Assembly (NCBI GenBank): GCA_022360415.1
Contig: JAKSDB010000361.1
Location: forward strand, 1 to 5,120
From: Chlorobiales bacterium
GTDB taxonomy: Bacteria; Bacteroidota; Chlorobiia; Chlorobiales; Chlorobiaceae
DNA length: 5,120 bases
Reading direction: 5' to 3'
Below, piece after piece: positions 1 through 4,569 of the stretch (positions are counted from its first letter, which is position 1; each line of letters opens with the position of its first letter). The notes under the pieces are model-generated. The model was not told where the DNA came from, did not search any database, and was given only the letters and a program-made list of their open reading frames with translations. Made by a program: the position numbers and the translations under genes.

Positions 1-488
1 GCCGAACCAAGCGGCATGACCGATGCGCATCCGGCGTCTTCGAGCCTTTTTGCCAGGACCGGGTCGGCCGGAATGTAGGGCATGACCAGAAAACCTTCCG
101 AGGCAAGAATGCGGGATGCCTCGAATGTTTCAATCGGGTCGGGCATGAGGTGCTGAGGATTGGGATGAATCTCGACCTTGATAAACGGGCTGCCGGAAAG
201 TTCCCGGGATATATGTGCCGCCCTGACAGCTTCTCTTGCATTCGATGCCCCTGAAGTGTTCGGCATGAGCGTGAGGCCCTCAATAGCCGAGAGAGCGGCA
301 AAAAGGTCATGTTCGACCTGTTCACGGTTGAATCTTCGAAGAGCCACGGTGACCAGTTCCGTTCCGGATGCACGAATGGCATCGAGCATCGACTGAACAT
401 TCCCGAATTTTCCTGTGCCGAGAATAAGGCGTGAAGAGAAGCTATATGTATCTATCTGCAATTCATTCATAATGTTGTTATTAACCAT
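1..488 (-). CDS. thiG: Thiazole synthase ThiG, N-terminal part (runs off the left edge)
   Basis: ThiG condenses 1-deoxy-D-xylulose 5-phosphate, dehydroglycine and ThiS-thiocarboxylate sulfur into the thiazole phosphate of thiamin, in the cytoplasm. The visible 162 codons contain the family landmarks: the opening strand with SSRLILGTGKF, the VTVALRR strand, the MPNTSGA turn, and FIKVEI, whose lysine (residue 104 from this start, 98 from the inner one) matches the Schiff-base lysine of known ThiG. Then come MPYIPADPVLAKRLEDAG and ASVMPLGS, the beginning of the phosphate-binding part. About 100 C-terminal residues are missing because the window ends. Two starts are possible: ATG at 488, 13 bases after a strong GGAGG (502-506), or ATG at 470 (MNELQ...), which fits usual family length better but has no close ribosome binding site. 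The frame is that of thiS: after the thiS TGA only three codons precede ATG 488, so translation is probably coupled. Confidence 0.95.
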   Translation of the reverse strand, partial: MVNNNIMNELQIDTYSFSSRLILGTGKFGNVQSMLDAIRASGTELVTVALRRFNREQVEHDLFAALSAIEGLTLMPNTSGASNAREAVRAAHISRELSGSPFIKVEIHPNPQHLMPDPIETFEASRILASEGFLVMPYIPADPVLAKRLEDAGCASVMPLGS

Positions 489-497
489 ACAGGTTGT

Positions 498-701
498 TCA
501 TCCTCCTTCCGCAAAAGCAAGAACGTCAACCTGATCATTTTTACGCAGTATCATGCTGCTGCGGTTTTCAGGGGGGACTATGTTTTCATTGACAACAACA
601 GCAACACGCTGTTGTTCGGTTCCGATAATGTCAAGTATATCGTCGACGGTCGATCCATCGCGAATCTTGCGTTGTTCGCCGTTCAAAGTAATCGTTATCA
701 T
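498..701 (-). CDS. thiS: Sulfur carrier protein ThiS
   Basis: ThiS is a small ubiquitin-fold protein. Its C-terminal glycine is adenylated by ThiF and converted to a thiocarboxylate that donates sulfur to ThiG. The 67-residue product starts MITITLNGEQ, has the typical STVDDIL helix, the VAVVVNENIVP strand-turn and DQVDVLAFAEGG at the end. The terminal Gly-Gly is intact, and the length equals that of ordinary ThiS proteins of about 66 residues. The frame is open upstream to ATG 713 (MVFVM...), but start 701 aligns with the family's first strand. No good ribosome binding site precedes either start, so translation may depend on the upstream ORF, whose stop is only 8 bases from ATG 713. thiG follows 9 bases after the stop. 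No thiF is visible; an activating enzyme must be encoded elsewhere or beyond the left edge. Confidence 0.92.
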   Translation of the reverse strand: MITITLNGEQRKIRDGSTVDDILDIIGTEQQRVAVVVNENIVPPENRSSMILRKNDQVDVLAFAEGG

Positions 702-720
702 CACAAAAACCATAATTCAT

Positions 721-975
721 TTACAATTTTCCTGCAAAGAGAACATTAAGTTTACGGATTTCTTGCAGGCTTGCAAATTGTCTTTTTGCAAAGTGGTAAA
801 ACAGCAGCCTGCAGTTGCTTACGCTCGCTGCAAACCGCTCTGCTTTTTTCAGATCAGAAACGACATCAACGTCTCCTTCAGGAGTGTTGCGCTGAGGAAT
901 AACGGGTATAATGCGATTGTCGAGAAATGGAACGTTCAACAGGGCTGTCAAGTTCCGCCCGGCTGAACATTCCAT
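721..975 (-). CDS. Small hypothetical protein between the SQR-family gene and thiS
   Basis: This 84-residue ORF fills the gap between the SQR-family gene and thiS, starting 11 bases after the first and ending just before the second. I do not recognise the product. It has no signal peptide or membrane segment. The N-terminal half is apolar and proline-containing (LLNVPFLDNRIIPVIPQRN), followed by an acidic turn (EGDVDVVSDLKK), then a basic, aromatic helix-rich end (LLFYHFAKRQFASLQEIRK). Codon choice resembles that of the neighbours. The frame stays open back into the SQR gene, but that portion is a shadow; ATG 975 is the first start outside it. The weak point is the ribosome binding site: only a poor GGA lies about 14 bases upstream. 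Operon position and tight packing suggest a real gene, possibly acting with sulfide oxidation or thiazole formation, but that is inference. Confidence 0.5.
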   Translation of the reverse strand: MECSAGRNLTALLNVPFLDNRIIPVIPQRNTPEGDVDVVSDLKKAERFAASVSNCRLLFYHFAKRQFASLQEIRKLNVLFAGKL

Positions 976-986
976 GGAGGCATGAT

Positions 987-2213
987 CTATCCAACTTCTT
1001 TGCCGGCCATGACCAGAGTTGGAGGCATACCGAGGTGGCGGCCCGCAAGCAGGACGTTCCAGTAAAGCCATTCGAAACCAAGTTTTCCGTACCAATTGGC
1101 CTTGGTTTCCTTGAGAAGCGAAAATGGGCCCATGTGGGGAAGAGGAAACTTGCCGGGAAGCGGCTCAATCTTGTAGTTGAAGTCGATGAGCGACGAGGTG
1201 CCTTTGGAATAGACTATGAAACAGGTTGAATGGCCGTCATAAATTTCTTCGGGTTTTATCCCGTGAATTTCCGCCATGATATTGAATACAACAACATCGG
1301 CTTCATAGTGTGCTACCGATCCGGCTTTTGATGTCGGGACGTTGGTGGCATCGCCGATCACGTAAATCCTTTCATGTTTCAGGGCCTGCAACGTGTTGAG
1401 ATGTGTCGGAACATAACCTATTCCGTCGTCGATACCCGAATTGCTGATGACTTCATCGCCGATTGTCGTTGGAATGATTACCAGCAGGTCGTAATCGATC
1501 TTGTCGCCCTGTATGGATTCAATGTATTTTTCTTTTCCGTTGACTTCGTTCAACTCAAAAGTCGGGGTGATTTTGATGTTTTTCTCTTTGGCCGACTCAC
1601 CAAAAACAGCAGATGCTTTTGGCTTTGTGAAAGCGCCGGTCAGAGGGGTAACCAGTTCGATTTCAACCTTGTTTCTGATGCCTTTTTTCTTGAAATACCA
1701 GTCCGCCAGAAAAACAAATTCAATAGGTGCTACCGGACATTTGAAAGGAAGTTCAGCGATATTAAGCACCAGTTTGCCGCCGTCAAATTCCTTGAGTTTT
1801 TGACGCAACAAGTCAGCCCCCTCGATAGAGTAAAAGGTAAAAGCGTTCTTTCCCCAGGCATCCATCAAGCCGTCATTTTCTTCCGGAGCAATCTTGCAGC
1901 CCGTGCTGATCACAAGAAAGTCATAAGAAAAACTGCGATTTTTTGTTTTTACCTCTCTTTTTTCCGGATCGATATGGGTGATCTCATCGATGACAAAATT
2001 CACGCCGGGCAGAATATACTTTTTCCGGGACCGTGTCAGCGTGCTGGACTTCTGAATGTCAAAGGGGACAAAAAGCATGCCCGGCTGGTAAATATGCTTG
2101 TCGTCACGATCGATCACCGTAATTTCCCAATCATCAGGAAGATGCCGCCTGAGGTTATTGGAAATGATCGTTCCACCTGTTCCTGCACCTAAAACAACTA
2201 TTTTTTTTGACAT
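987..2213 (-). CDS. Sulfide:quinone oxidoreductase family flavoprotein
   Basis: This 408-residue FAD protein oxidises sulfide to polysulfide or sulfur and passes electrons to membrane quinones. It begins with the dinucleotide-binding fold GAGTGG (residues 9-14) ending at the ITVIDRD acidic strand, then YQPGMLFVPF (42-51), typical of SQR. Three cysteines are the only ones present: C106 (STGCKIAPEE), C159 (PFKCPVAP) and C331 (HSTCFIVY). The last two correspond to the redox pair at the flavin in characterised SQRs. The second FAD motif is IYVIGDATNVPTSKAG (283-298). The C-terminus (GKLGFEWLYWNVLL) is aromatic and amphipathic, as in SQRs that sit on the membrane monotopically. Length is normal. 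ATG 2213 is preceded by AAGGAG with 8 bases spacing. I cannot assign the SQR subtype with certainty; a type III-like enzyme is possible, and a few relatives act on other substrates. It heads the operon towards thiS and thiG. Confidence 0.9.
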   Translation of the reverse strand: MSKKIVVLGAGTGGTIISNNLRRHLPDDWEITVIDRDDKHIYQPGMLFVPFDIQKSSTLTRSRKKYILPGVNFVIDEITHIDPEKREVKTKNRSFSYDFLVISTGCKIAPEENDGLMDAWGKNAFTFYSIEGADLLRQKLKEFDGGKLVLNIAELPFKCPVAPIEFVFLADWYFKKKGIRNKVEIELVTPLTGAFTKPKASAVFGESAKEKNIKITPTFELNEVNGKEKYIESIQGDKIDYDLLVIIPTTIGDEVISNSGIDDGIGYVPTHLNTLQALKHERIYVIGDATNVPTSKAGSVAHYEADVVVFNIMAEIHGIKPEEIYDGHSTCFIVYSKGTSSLIDFNYKIEPLPGKFPLPHMGPFSLLKETKANWYGKLGFEWLYWNVLLAGRHLGMPPTLVMAGKEVG

Positions 2214-2220
2214 GGCTTTG

Positions 2221-2227
2221 TCTCCTT
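2221..2227 (-). promoter_or_regulatory. Ribosome binding site of the SQR-family gene
   Basis: On the minus strand the sequence reads AAGGAGA, with GGAG at 2222-2225 and 8 bases before ATG 2213. This fixes the start of the SQR-family gene. The promoter is not clear; only about 50 bases separate this site from the mobile element at 2276-2430, so the promoter may lie in or beyond that element. Confidence 0.75.
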
Positions 2228-2318
2228 TTTTGTAACTGTTTGCTCCCCGGTGAAGTGTAGCGAAGGAAAACTTATGAACACCTCAGTTTATTTATTCCGC
2301 GCTTCAATTGCATCGTTG

Positions 2319-2336
2319 ATCCCGACCTGTCGGGAT
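2319..2336. repeat. Perfect palindrome inside the extra segment of copy 1
   Basis: ATCCCGAC and GTCGGGAT (8-base arms, 2-base centre CT) form a perfect inverted repeat. A second ATCCCGAC lies at 2355-2362 and can compete for the same right arm, giving two mutually exclusive hairpins in RNA. The 47-base segment that holds them is absent from copy 2. Confidence 0.7.
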
Positions 2337-2388
2337 ACTCCGGTTTTGAAGTTTATCCCGACAAAGCCGGTGCTCCGTTTGCCTTGCA

Positions 2389-2405
2389 TCCCGATGGAAT
2401 CGGGA
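2389..2405. repeat. Conserved hairpin of the mobile element, copy 1
   Basis: TCCCGAT (2389-2395) pairs with ATCGGGA (2399-2405) across the 3-base loop GGA. The identical 7-bp stem occurs in copy 2 with loop AGC, so the stem is kept while the loop differs. No T-run follows on either strand, so it is not an obvious terminator. Confidence 0.7.
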
Positions 2406-2430
2406 CTCATGACAATAAATAGAGGTGCTT

Positions 2431-2574
2431 TTATGTAAAAGAACAAGTATCGATGCGGCTTCCCGGTTCTTGGTGTTTTTCAGGAGAAAACGATTCGAGG
2501 CCTGCTTCGAGCAGCGCAGGTAGAATGTGGTGATCCACAAAATCTTCCTTGTGTTTCCCTGCCGGCTGTTTCAT
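2431..2574 (-). CDS. Doubtful 47-residue ORF
   Basis: ATG 2574 opens a 47-codon frame starting MKQPAGKHKEDFVDHH and containing ILPALLEAGLE, an amphipathic helix-like stretch with coding-like codon choice. Its stop TAA is made from the target-site TTAT copy at the right edge of mobile element copy 1; the uninterrupted site would also give TAA, so the element did not truncate it. No ribosome binding site is visible, and an in-frame TGA lies two codons upstream of the ATG. I do not recognise the product. It may be a small gene, the tail of a decayed gene, or chance. Confidence 0.22.
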   Translation of the reverse strand: MKQPAGKHKEDFVDHHILPALLEAGLESFSPEKHQEPGSRIDTCSFT

Positions 2575-2580
2575 CTGTCA

Positions 2581-2615
2581 TGTCTGCCGTTTCAGCAGCA
2601 GCGTCACGGCAGACA
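2581..2615. repeat. 10-bp inverted repeat with 15-base loop
   Basis: TGTCTGCCGT (2581-2590) is the exact reverse complement of ACGGCAGACA (2606-2615), separated by 15 bases that contain CAGCAGC. There is no T-run on either side, so an intrinsic terminator is unlikely. It could be an RNA hairpin or an operator-like site in the intergenic space. It lies directly upstream of the doubtful minus-strand ORF at 2431-2574. Confidence 0.65.
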
Positions 2616-2695
2616 AATATGTGCTTATTGCTTATACTTGTGTCTTTTAACGATTGTGAAATATATATAACGTCCTTCTGAAATACAAGCATTTA

Positions 2696-2800
2696 GGGCA
2701 CCTCTATTAATTTGCTGCGCGCCATGATTACGTCGTTGGCCGGTGCTCGAAACCCTCATCCCGATAGCATCGGGACTCGCGACAATTTATAGAGGTGCCC
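2696..2800. mobile_element. MITE-like element, copy 2 (105 bp)
   Basis: The terminal inverted repeats are nearly perfect: GGGCACCTCTATTAATT at 2696-2712 against the reverse complement of 2784-2800, 16 of 17 identical. Both flanks carry TTTA (2692-2695 and 2801-2804), read as a 4-base target duplication. The interior shares ordered blocks with copy 1 and the same hairpin, but lacks copy 1's 47-base insert. The better preserved ends suggest a younger insertion than copy 1. It has no coding capacity. Confidence 0.8.
2759..2775. repeat. Conserved hairpin of the mobile element, copy 2
   Basis: TCCCGAT (2759-2765) pairs with ATCGGGA (2769-2775) around loop AGC. The stem is identical to that of copy 1, supporting a structural role in the element or its mobilisation. 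Confidence 0.7.
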
Positions 2801-2814
2801 TTTATAATCCCGCA

Positions 2815-2928
2815 ATGCACCTGGGATCGAATGATCTGGATTCGGTTGATTCAGATGAAAAACTACGCAACTTTTTTGCTTTTATCGGGGGCGGTATTAA
2901 ATTGCAGGAAGGGCAAAGTGCTTTTTAA
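2815..2928 (+). CDS. Doubtful 37-residue ORF next to mobile element copy 2
   Basis: ATG 2815 opens a 37-codon frame with the acidic stretch SNDLDSVDSDEKLRNFF and then AFIGGGIKLQEG. It has some coding character, but there is no ribosome binding site and the product is not recognised. The frame can be traced a little way back through the mobile element, so an annotation tool may call a longer version (from 2743) whose start is inside the element; that version is not credible. It could be the residue of a gene disrupted near 2800. Confidence 0.2.
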   Translation: MHLGSNDLDSVDSDEKLRNFFAFIGGGIKLQEGQSAF

Positions 2929-2962
2929 GTGCTTTCTTGTTTTTTTTCTTTTGCCTCTGCAT

Positions 2963-3056
2963 TACCCCATAGGTGTCTGATATAGTTCGTACAAGAAGTT
3001 ACCTGAGGTATCCGAAGTTTCGATAAGTAGTACGGTGTCTTTCACTGTTTATGCTA
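2963..3056. repeat. Diverged direct repeat, copy A
   Basis: Copy A matches copy B (4243-4331) in the same orientation. The first 37 bases align without gaps, 27 identical, anchored by TACCCCAT at one end and CGTACAAGAAGT at the other with the same 25-base offset. Weaker similarity continues with gaps through TCC..GAAGTT.TCG and CTTT..CTGTTT to TGCTA. On the minus strand the repeat reads as a short stop-bounded peptide (2965-3048) with GNFLYELYQTPMG, resembling copy B's GDFLYGFYGALMG, so both may be remnants of one coding sequence. Confidence 0.6.
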
Positions 3057-3089
3057 AGGCAATTAAAGGATATAGATAAAGGGGATTAA

Positions 3090-3350
3090 AAAGCGTTGGT
3101 TGGGAGAGTACCAGCCCAAGGAGGGTTGACGAACTATAGGGCATATGTTCACGACCCGGATCCGAGAGGGTATTCCGGTAACTGGCGTAGTCGGAGTTAG
3201 TACTGGCGTTCAGAAAAAAGCAAACGAAAGGATTTTCTGTATAAAAGTCTACTGCAGCAAACTTTTGAAGAGGGGGAAATGGAGAGACAGGTGTTACCGG
3301 ATGAAATCGAAAGGGTTCCTGTGGAAATGGAGACCAGGGCAAGCAATTAA
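3090..3350 (+). pseudogene. Broken or recoded ORF with one in-frame TAG
   Basis: One plus-strand frame reads as protein-like for 86 codons except for a single TAG at 3198-3200. Before it come 36 codons with GRVPAQGGLTNYRAYVHD and PRGYSGNW. After it come 49 codons with KRKDFLYKSLLQQTFEEG and a charged end (MERQVLPDEIERVPVEME), closing with TAA at 3348-3350. The stretch is hydrophilic with sensible codon use, unlike the basic, tryptophan-rich reading of the overlapping frame (3145-3357). No convincing start is seen: TTG 3126 lies too close to AAGGAGG (3118-3124), and no ATG opens the first half. The stop lies between two in-phase copies of ACTGGCGT (3181-3188 and 3202-3209). The likeliest reading is a small gene inactivated by a stop and possibly a lost 5' end. 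It ends 24 bases before the next gene, suggesting one former transcription unit. No product is recognised. Confidence 0.4.
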
Positions 3351-3374
3351 ATCATGAAAAAAAGGACGGTTATC

Positions 3375-3695
3375 ATGGAAACAAGAAACTGGTATGCGTG
3401 GGTTAATCTCATGCCACCGAAGCCTGACGACTTTCACGTTGTCGGAGAAATACTGGTTGCAAACCCAGGGATTCAGGCATCTCTATACGTTAAAGAACCA
3501 CCGGGAATTAACCCCAATATTTTGCTTTTGGACTTGCATTTGAGTCAACAATCGGGAATGTGGCCTCAGGTTCTGACGTGGGTGCAAGCCAGGTATGACA
3601 AAGTTCTTGCTCCTGGCAGTCCACAGTATGAGCAGGTGGAGATATTTTTTGAAAATGAATCAATCGTACAAGTCTCTGTTGACGTGGTGAGTTAG
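3375..3695 (+). CDS. Small hypothetical protein, probably all-beta
   Basis: The 106-residue product starts METRNWYAWVNLMPPKPDDF. The chosen start has AAGGA 8 bases upstream; the alternative ATG 3354 in the same frame has no ribosome binding site and would only add seven mostly basic residues. There is no signal peptide or membrane segment. Features in order are an aromatic first strand, LMPPKP (about 11-16), HVVGEILVANPG, then PPGINPNILLLDLHL (about 41-55), and alternating strand-like segments to VQVSVDVVS. The motif pair LMPP...HVxGE and GINPxxLLLDL looks conserved in character, and I have a general impression of similar small proteins in other bacteria, but I cannot name a family or a function. 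It is followed 63 bases later by another unknown small gene, likely in the same transcription unit. Confidence 0.8.
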   Translation: METRNWYAWVNLMPPKPDDFHVVGEILVANPGIQASLYVKEPPGINPNILLLDLHLSQQSGMWPQVLTWVQARYDKVLAPGSPQYEQVEIFFENESIVQVSVDVVS

Positions 3696-3758
3696 GTTGA
3701 ATGCCCAGCAAGTGCGTTGTTTTTTGGTTGAAAGTTCAAACACATACAGGGGGAAGTC

Positions 3759-4145
3759 ATGAAAAAGGAGCTTGTAAGCGTAAAAAACTATCACCTTGCA
3801 GGTGATGGTGTGAAAATTGTTTTTTCCATGGAGAATCCAAATGAGCTTGAGCTTGTTTATGAAGATAAGCAGGGTGAACGTAGGTTTTCCGGAAGGGCGA
3901 TATACCGGGAAAAAACAGTGCTGGGTTTGCTTGTCTCTGTTGTTCTGGAAGATGTCCCGGACTTGCATAGGATAATGCTTTCGCTCGCTGTTCCCTCCGC
4001 CAACAAGCCCGATAATATGAGGTCAATTCCGATGAAAACTTTTGCTGCACGAACCACGAATCGAACCAGCATCAGCGGAGAGGGCGGAGTAGAAGGCCAG
4101 ATTCAAACCTATGAAACAATGGTTCTGGATGGAAATGCCTGGTAG
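3759..4145 (+). CDS. Small hypothetical soluble protein
   Basis: The 128-residue product is not recognised. ATG 3759 is preceded by AGGGGGA at 3748-3754 with about 4 bases spacing, an acceptable ribosome binding site. There is no signal peptide and no true membrane helix; TVLGLLVSVVL (about 53-63) is apolar but short and reads as a buried strand. The first half alternates charged and apolar residues as in beta strands (VKIVFSMENPNELELVYED, ERRFSGRAIYRE). The second half is polar and Thr/Ser-rich (FAARTTNRTSISGEGG) and finishes with YETMVLDGNAW. It lies on the same strand as the gene at 3375-3695, and the two probably work as a pair. Both lie between the direct repeats at 2963-3056 and 4243-4331, which suggests the pair entered or was duplicated as a unit. 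Confidence 0.78.
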   Translation: MKKELVSVKNYHLAGDGVKIVFSMENPNELELVYEDKQGERRFSGRAIYREKTVLGLLVSVVLEDVPDLHRIMLSLAVPSANKPDNMRSIPMKTFAARTTNRTSISGEGGVEGQIQTYETMVLDGNAW

Positions 4146-4242
4146 TCCGAGCCGGGTCTGATGATGGGCATGGTTTTCTGTTTGCATTTACCGGAAGTAG
4201 TATTACATTTGAAAAGAAGTCCTACGAAGTACCTTTCCCTTG

Positions 4243-4331
4243 TACCCCATAAGTGCGCCGTAAAAGCCGTACAAGAAGTCCCCAAGCCGTTCCCTGAAGT
4301 TCTCGTGAAGCACCTTTGCTGTTTTCTGCTA
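4243..4331. repeat. Diverged direct repeat, copy B
   Basis: Copy B is the partner of copy A (2963-3056), same orientation, about 1.28 kb away. A 7-base inverted repeat CTTGTAC (4239-4245) and GTACAAG (4269-4275) spans its first part; copy A lacks the left arm. On the minus strand a 41-codon stop-bounded frame (4206-4328) reads VLHENFRERLGDFLYGFYG and then ALMGYKGKVLRR, a plausible protein fragment with no start beyond a GTG. Copy A's matching frame is shorter and stops after MG. Whether the repeat is coding debris or a noncoding element is open. Confidence 0.6.
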
Positions 4332-4556
4332 TGTGATACCTGAGCAAGAGGTATTCATTGCTTATGTATTTTGGTCGATAAGCATGGTGATCAGCAGCAG
4401 CCAGAAAAGAGTTGACAGATATCGTCGTTCTGGAGTAGCTGACGGTTGTATGCTGGCTCTTCCTTAGTGATTGTTTGGGCAGGAGAGGGGTCGCGATAGG
4501 TCGTGGCTTCCGGGGTTTTTGCAGGTGATCGACAACTTTTTTAACCGTCATAATAT
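4332..4556. other. Intergenic stretch with no recognised gene
   Basis: Together with the segment just after 4145, this forms a gap of about 420 bases between the unknown small gene and the lipoprotein gene. Apart from repeat copy B nothing can be named. Minus-strand frames stay open for over 100 codons here but read as low-quality protein (Arg/Ser/His-rich) and have no ribosome binding site. The promoter of the lipoprotein gene should lie here, but no convincing pair of boxes is visible. Confidence 0.5.
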
Positions 4557-4562
4557 AGGAGG
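4557..4562 (+). promoter_or_regulatory. Strong ribosome binding site of the lipoprotein gene
   Basis: AGGAGG lies 7 bases before ATG 4570, the best Shine-Dalgarno in the window, and decides the start of the lipoprotein. Confidence 0.85.
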
Positions 4563-4569
4563 AAAGAAA

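Larger units (their letters stand above)
2276..2430. mobile_element. MITE-like element, copy 1 (155 bp)
   Basis: The ends are imperfect inverted repeats: 2276-2292 against the reverse complement of 2414-2430, 13 of 17 identical, with CACCTC and TTTATT shared. It is flanked on both sides by TTAT (2272-2275 and 2431-2434), which reads as a 4-base target duplication. Blocks in the same order as in copy 2 (2696-2800) are CGCGC, TCGTTG, CGGTGCTC, the TCCCGAT/ATCGGGA hairpin, GACAAT and TAGAGGTG. Relative to copy 2 it carries 47 extra bases (between 2319 and 2367) containing a perfect palindrome. There is no coding capacity for a transposase, so it would move only with help in trans. The G-rich tips and short AT-rich duplication would fit an IS5-like transposase, but that assignment is inference. 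It lies about 60 bp upstream of the SQR-family start. Confidence 0.75.

Noticed and set aside
553..966. 137-codon plus-strand frame opposite thiS and the small ORF
   Set aside because: It is antisense to thiS and has no ribosome binding site or recognisable motif.
976..1095. Upstream extension of the 721-975 ORF
   Set aside because: This part overlaps the C-terminal coding region of the SQR-family gene in another frame and reads as nonsense; ATG 975 is preferred.
1374..2192. 272-codon plus-strand open frame across the SQR-family gene
   Set aside because: It is antisense to a gene with clear FAD and cysteine motifs, and its product is cysteine/phenylalanine-rich without family features: a shadow.
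2276..2800. Repeats considered as a CRISPR array
   Set aside because: There are only two copies, of unequal length, with inverted-repeat ends and target duplications; there are no regular spacers or cas genes.
2918..2957. T-rich tract after AAGTGCTTT direct repeats, considered as a terminator
   Set aside because: No stable stem precedes the T-run; the two AAGTGCTTT copies are direct, not inverted.
3049..3342. 97-codon minus-strand frame rich in Pro/Phe/Ser
   Set aside because: Its composition is typical of an antisense shadow, with no ribosome binding site.
3145..3357. 70-codon plus-strand frame starting MFTTRIREG
   Set aside because: It is highly basic with many Trp/Lys/Arg, lacks a proper ribosome binding site and overlaps a frame (3090-3350) with better coding character. 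It is not fully excluded.
4529..4556. TCGACA, 16 bases, TAATAT resembling a promoter before the lipoprotein gene
   Set aside because: Transcription would begin in or after the ribosome binding site at 4557-4562, leaving no usable leader.
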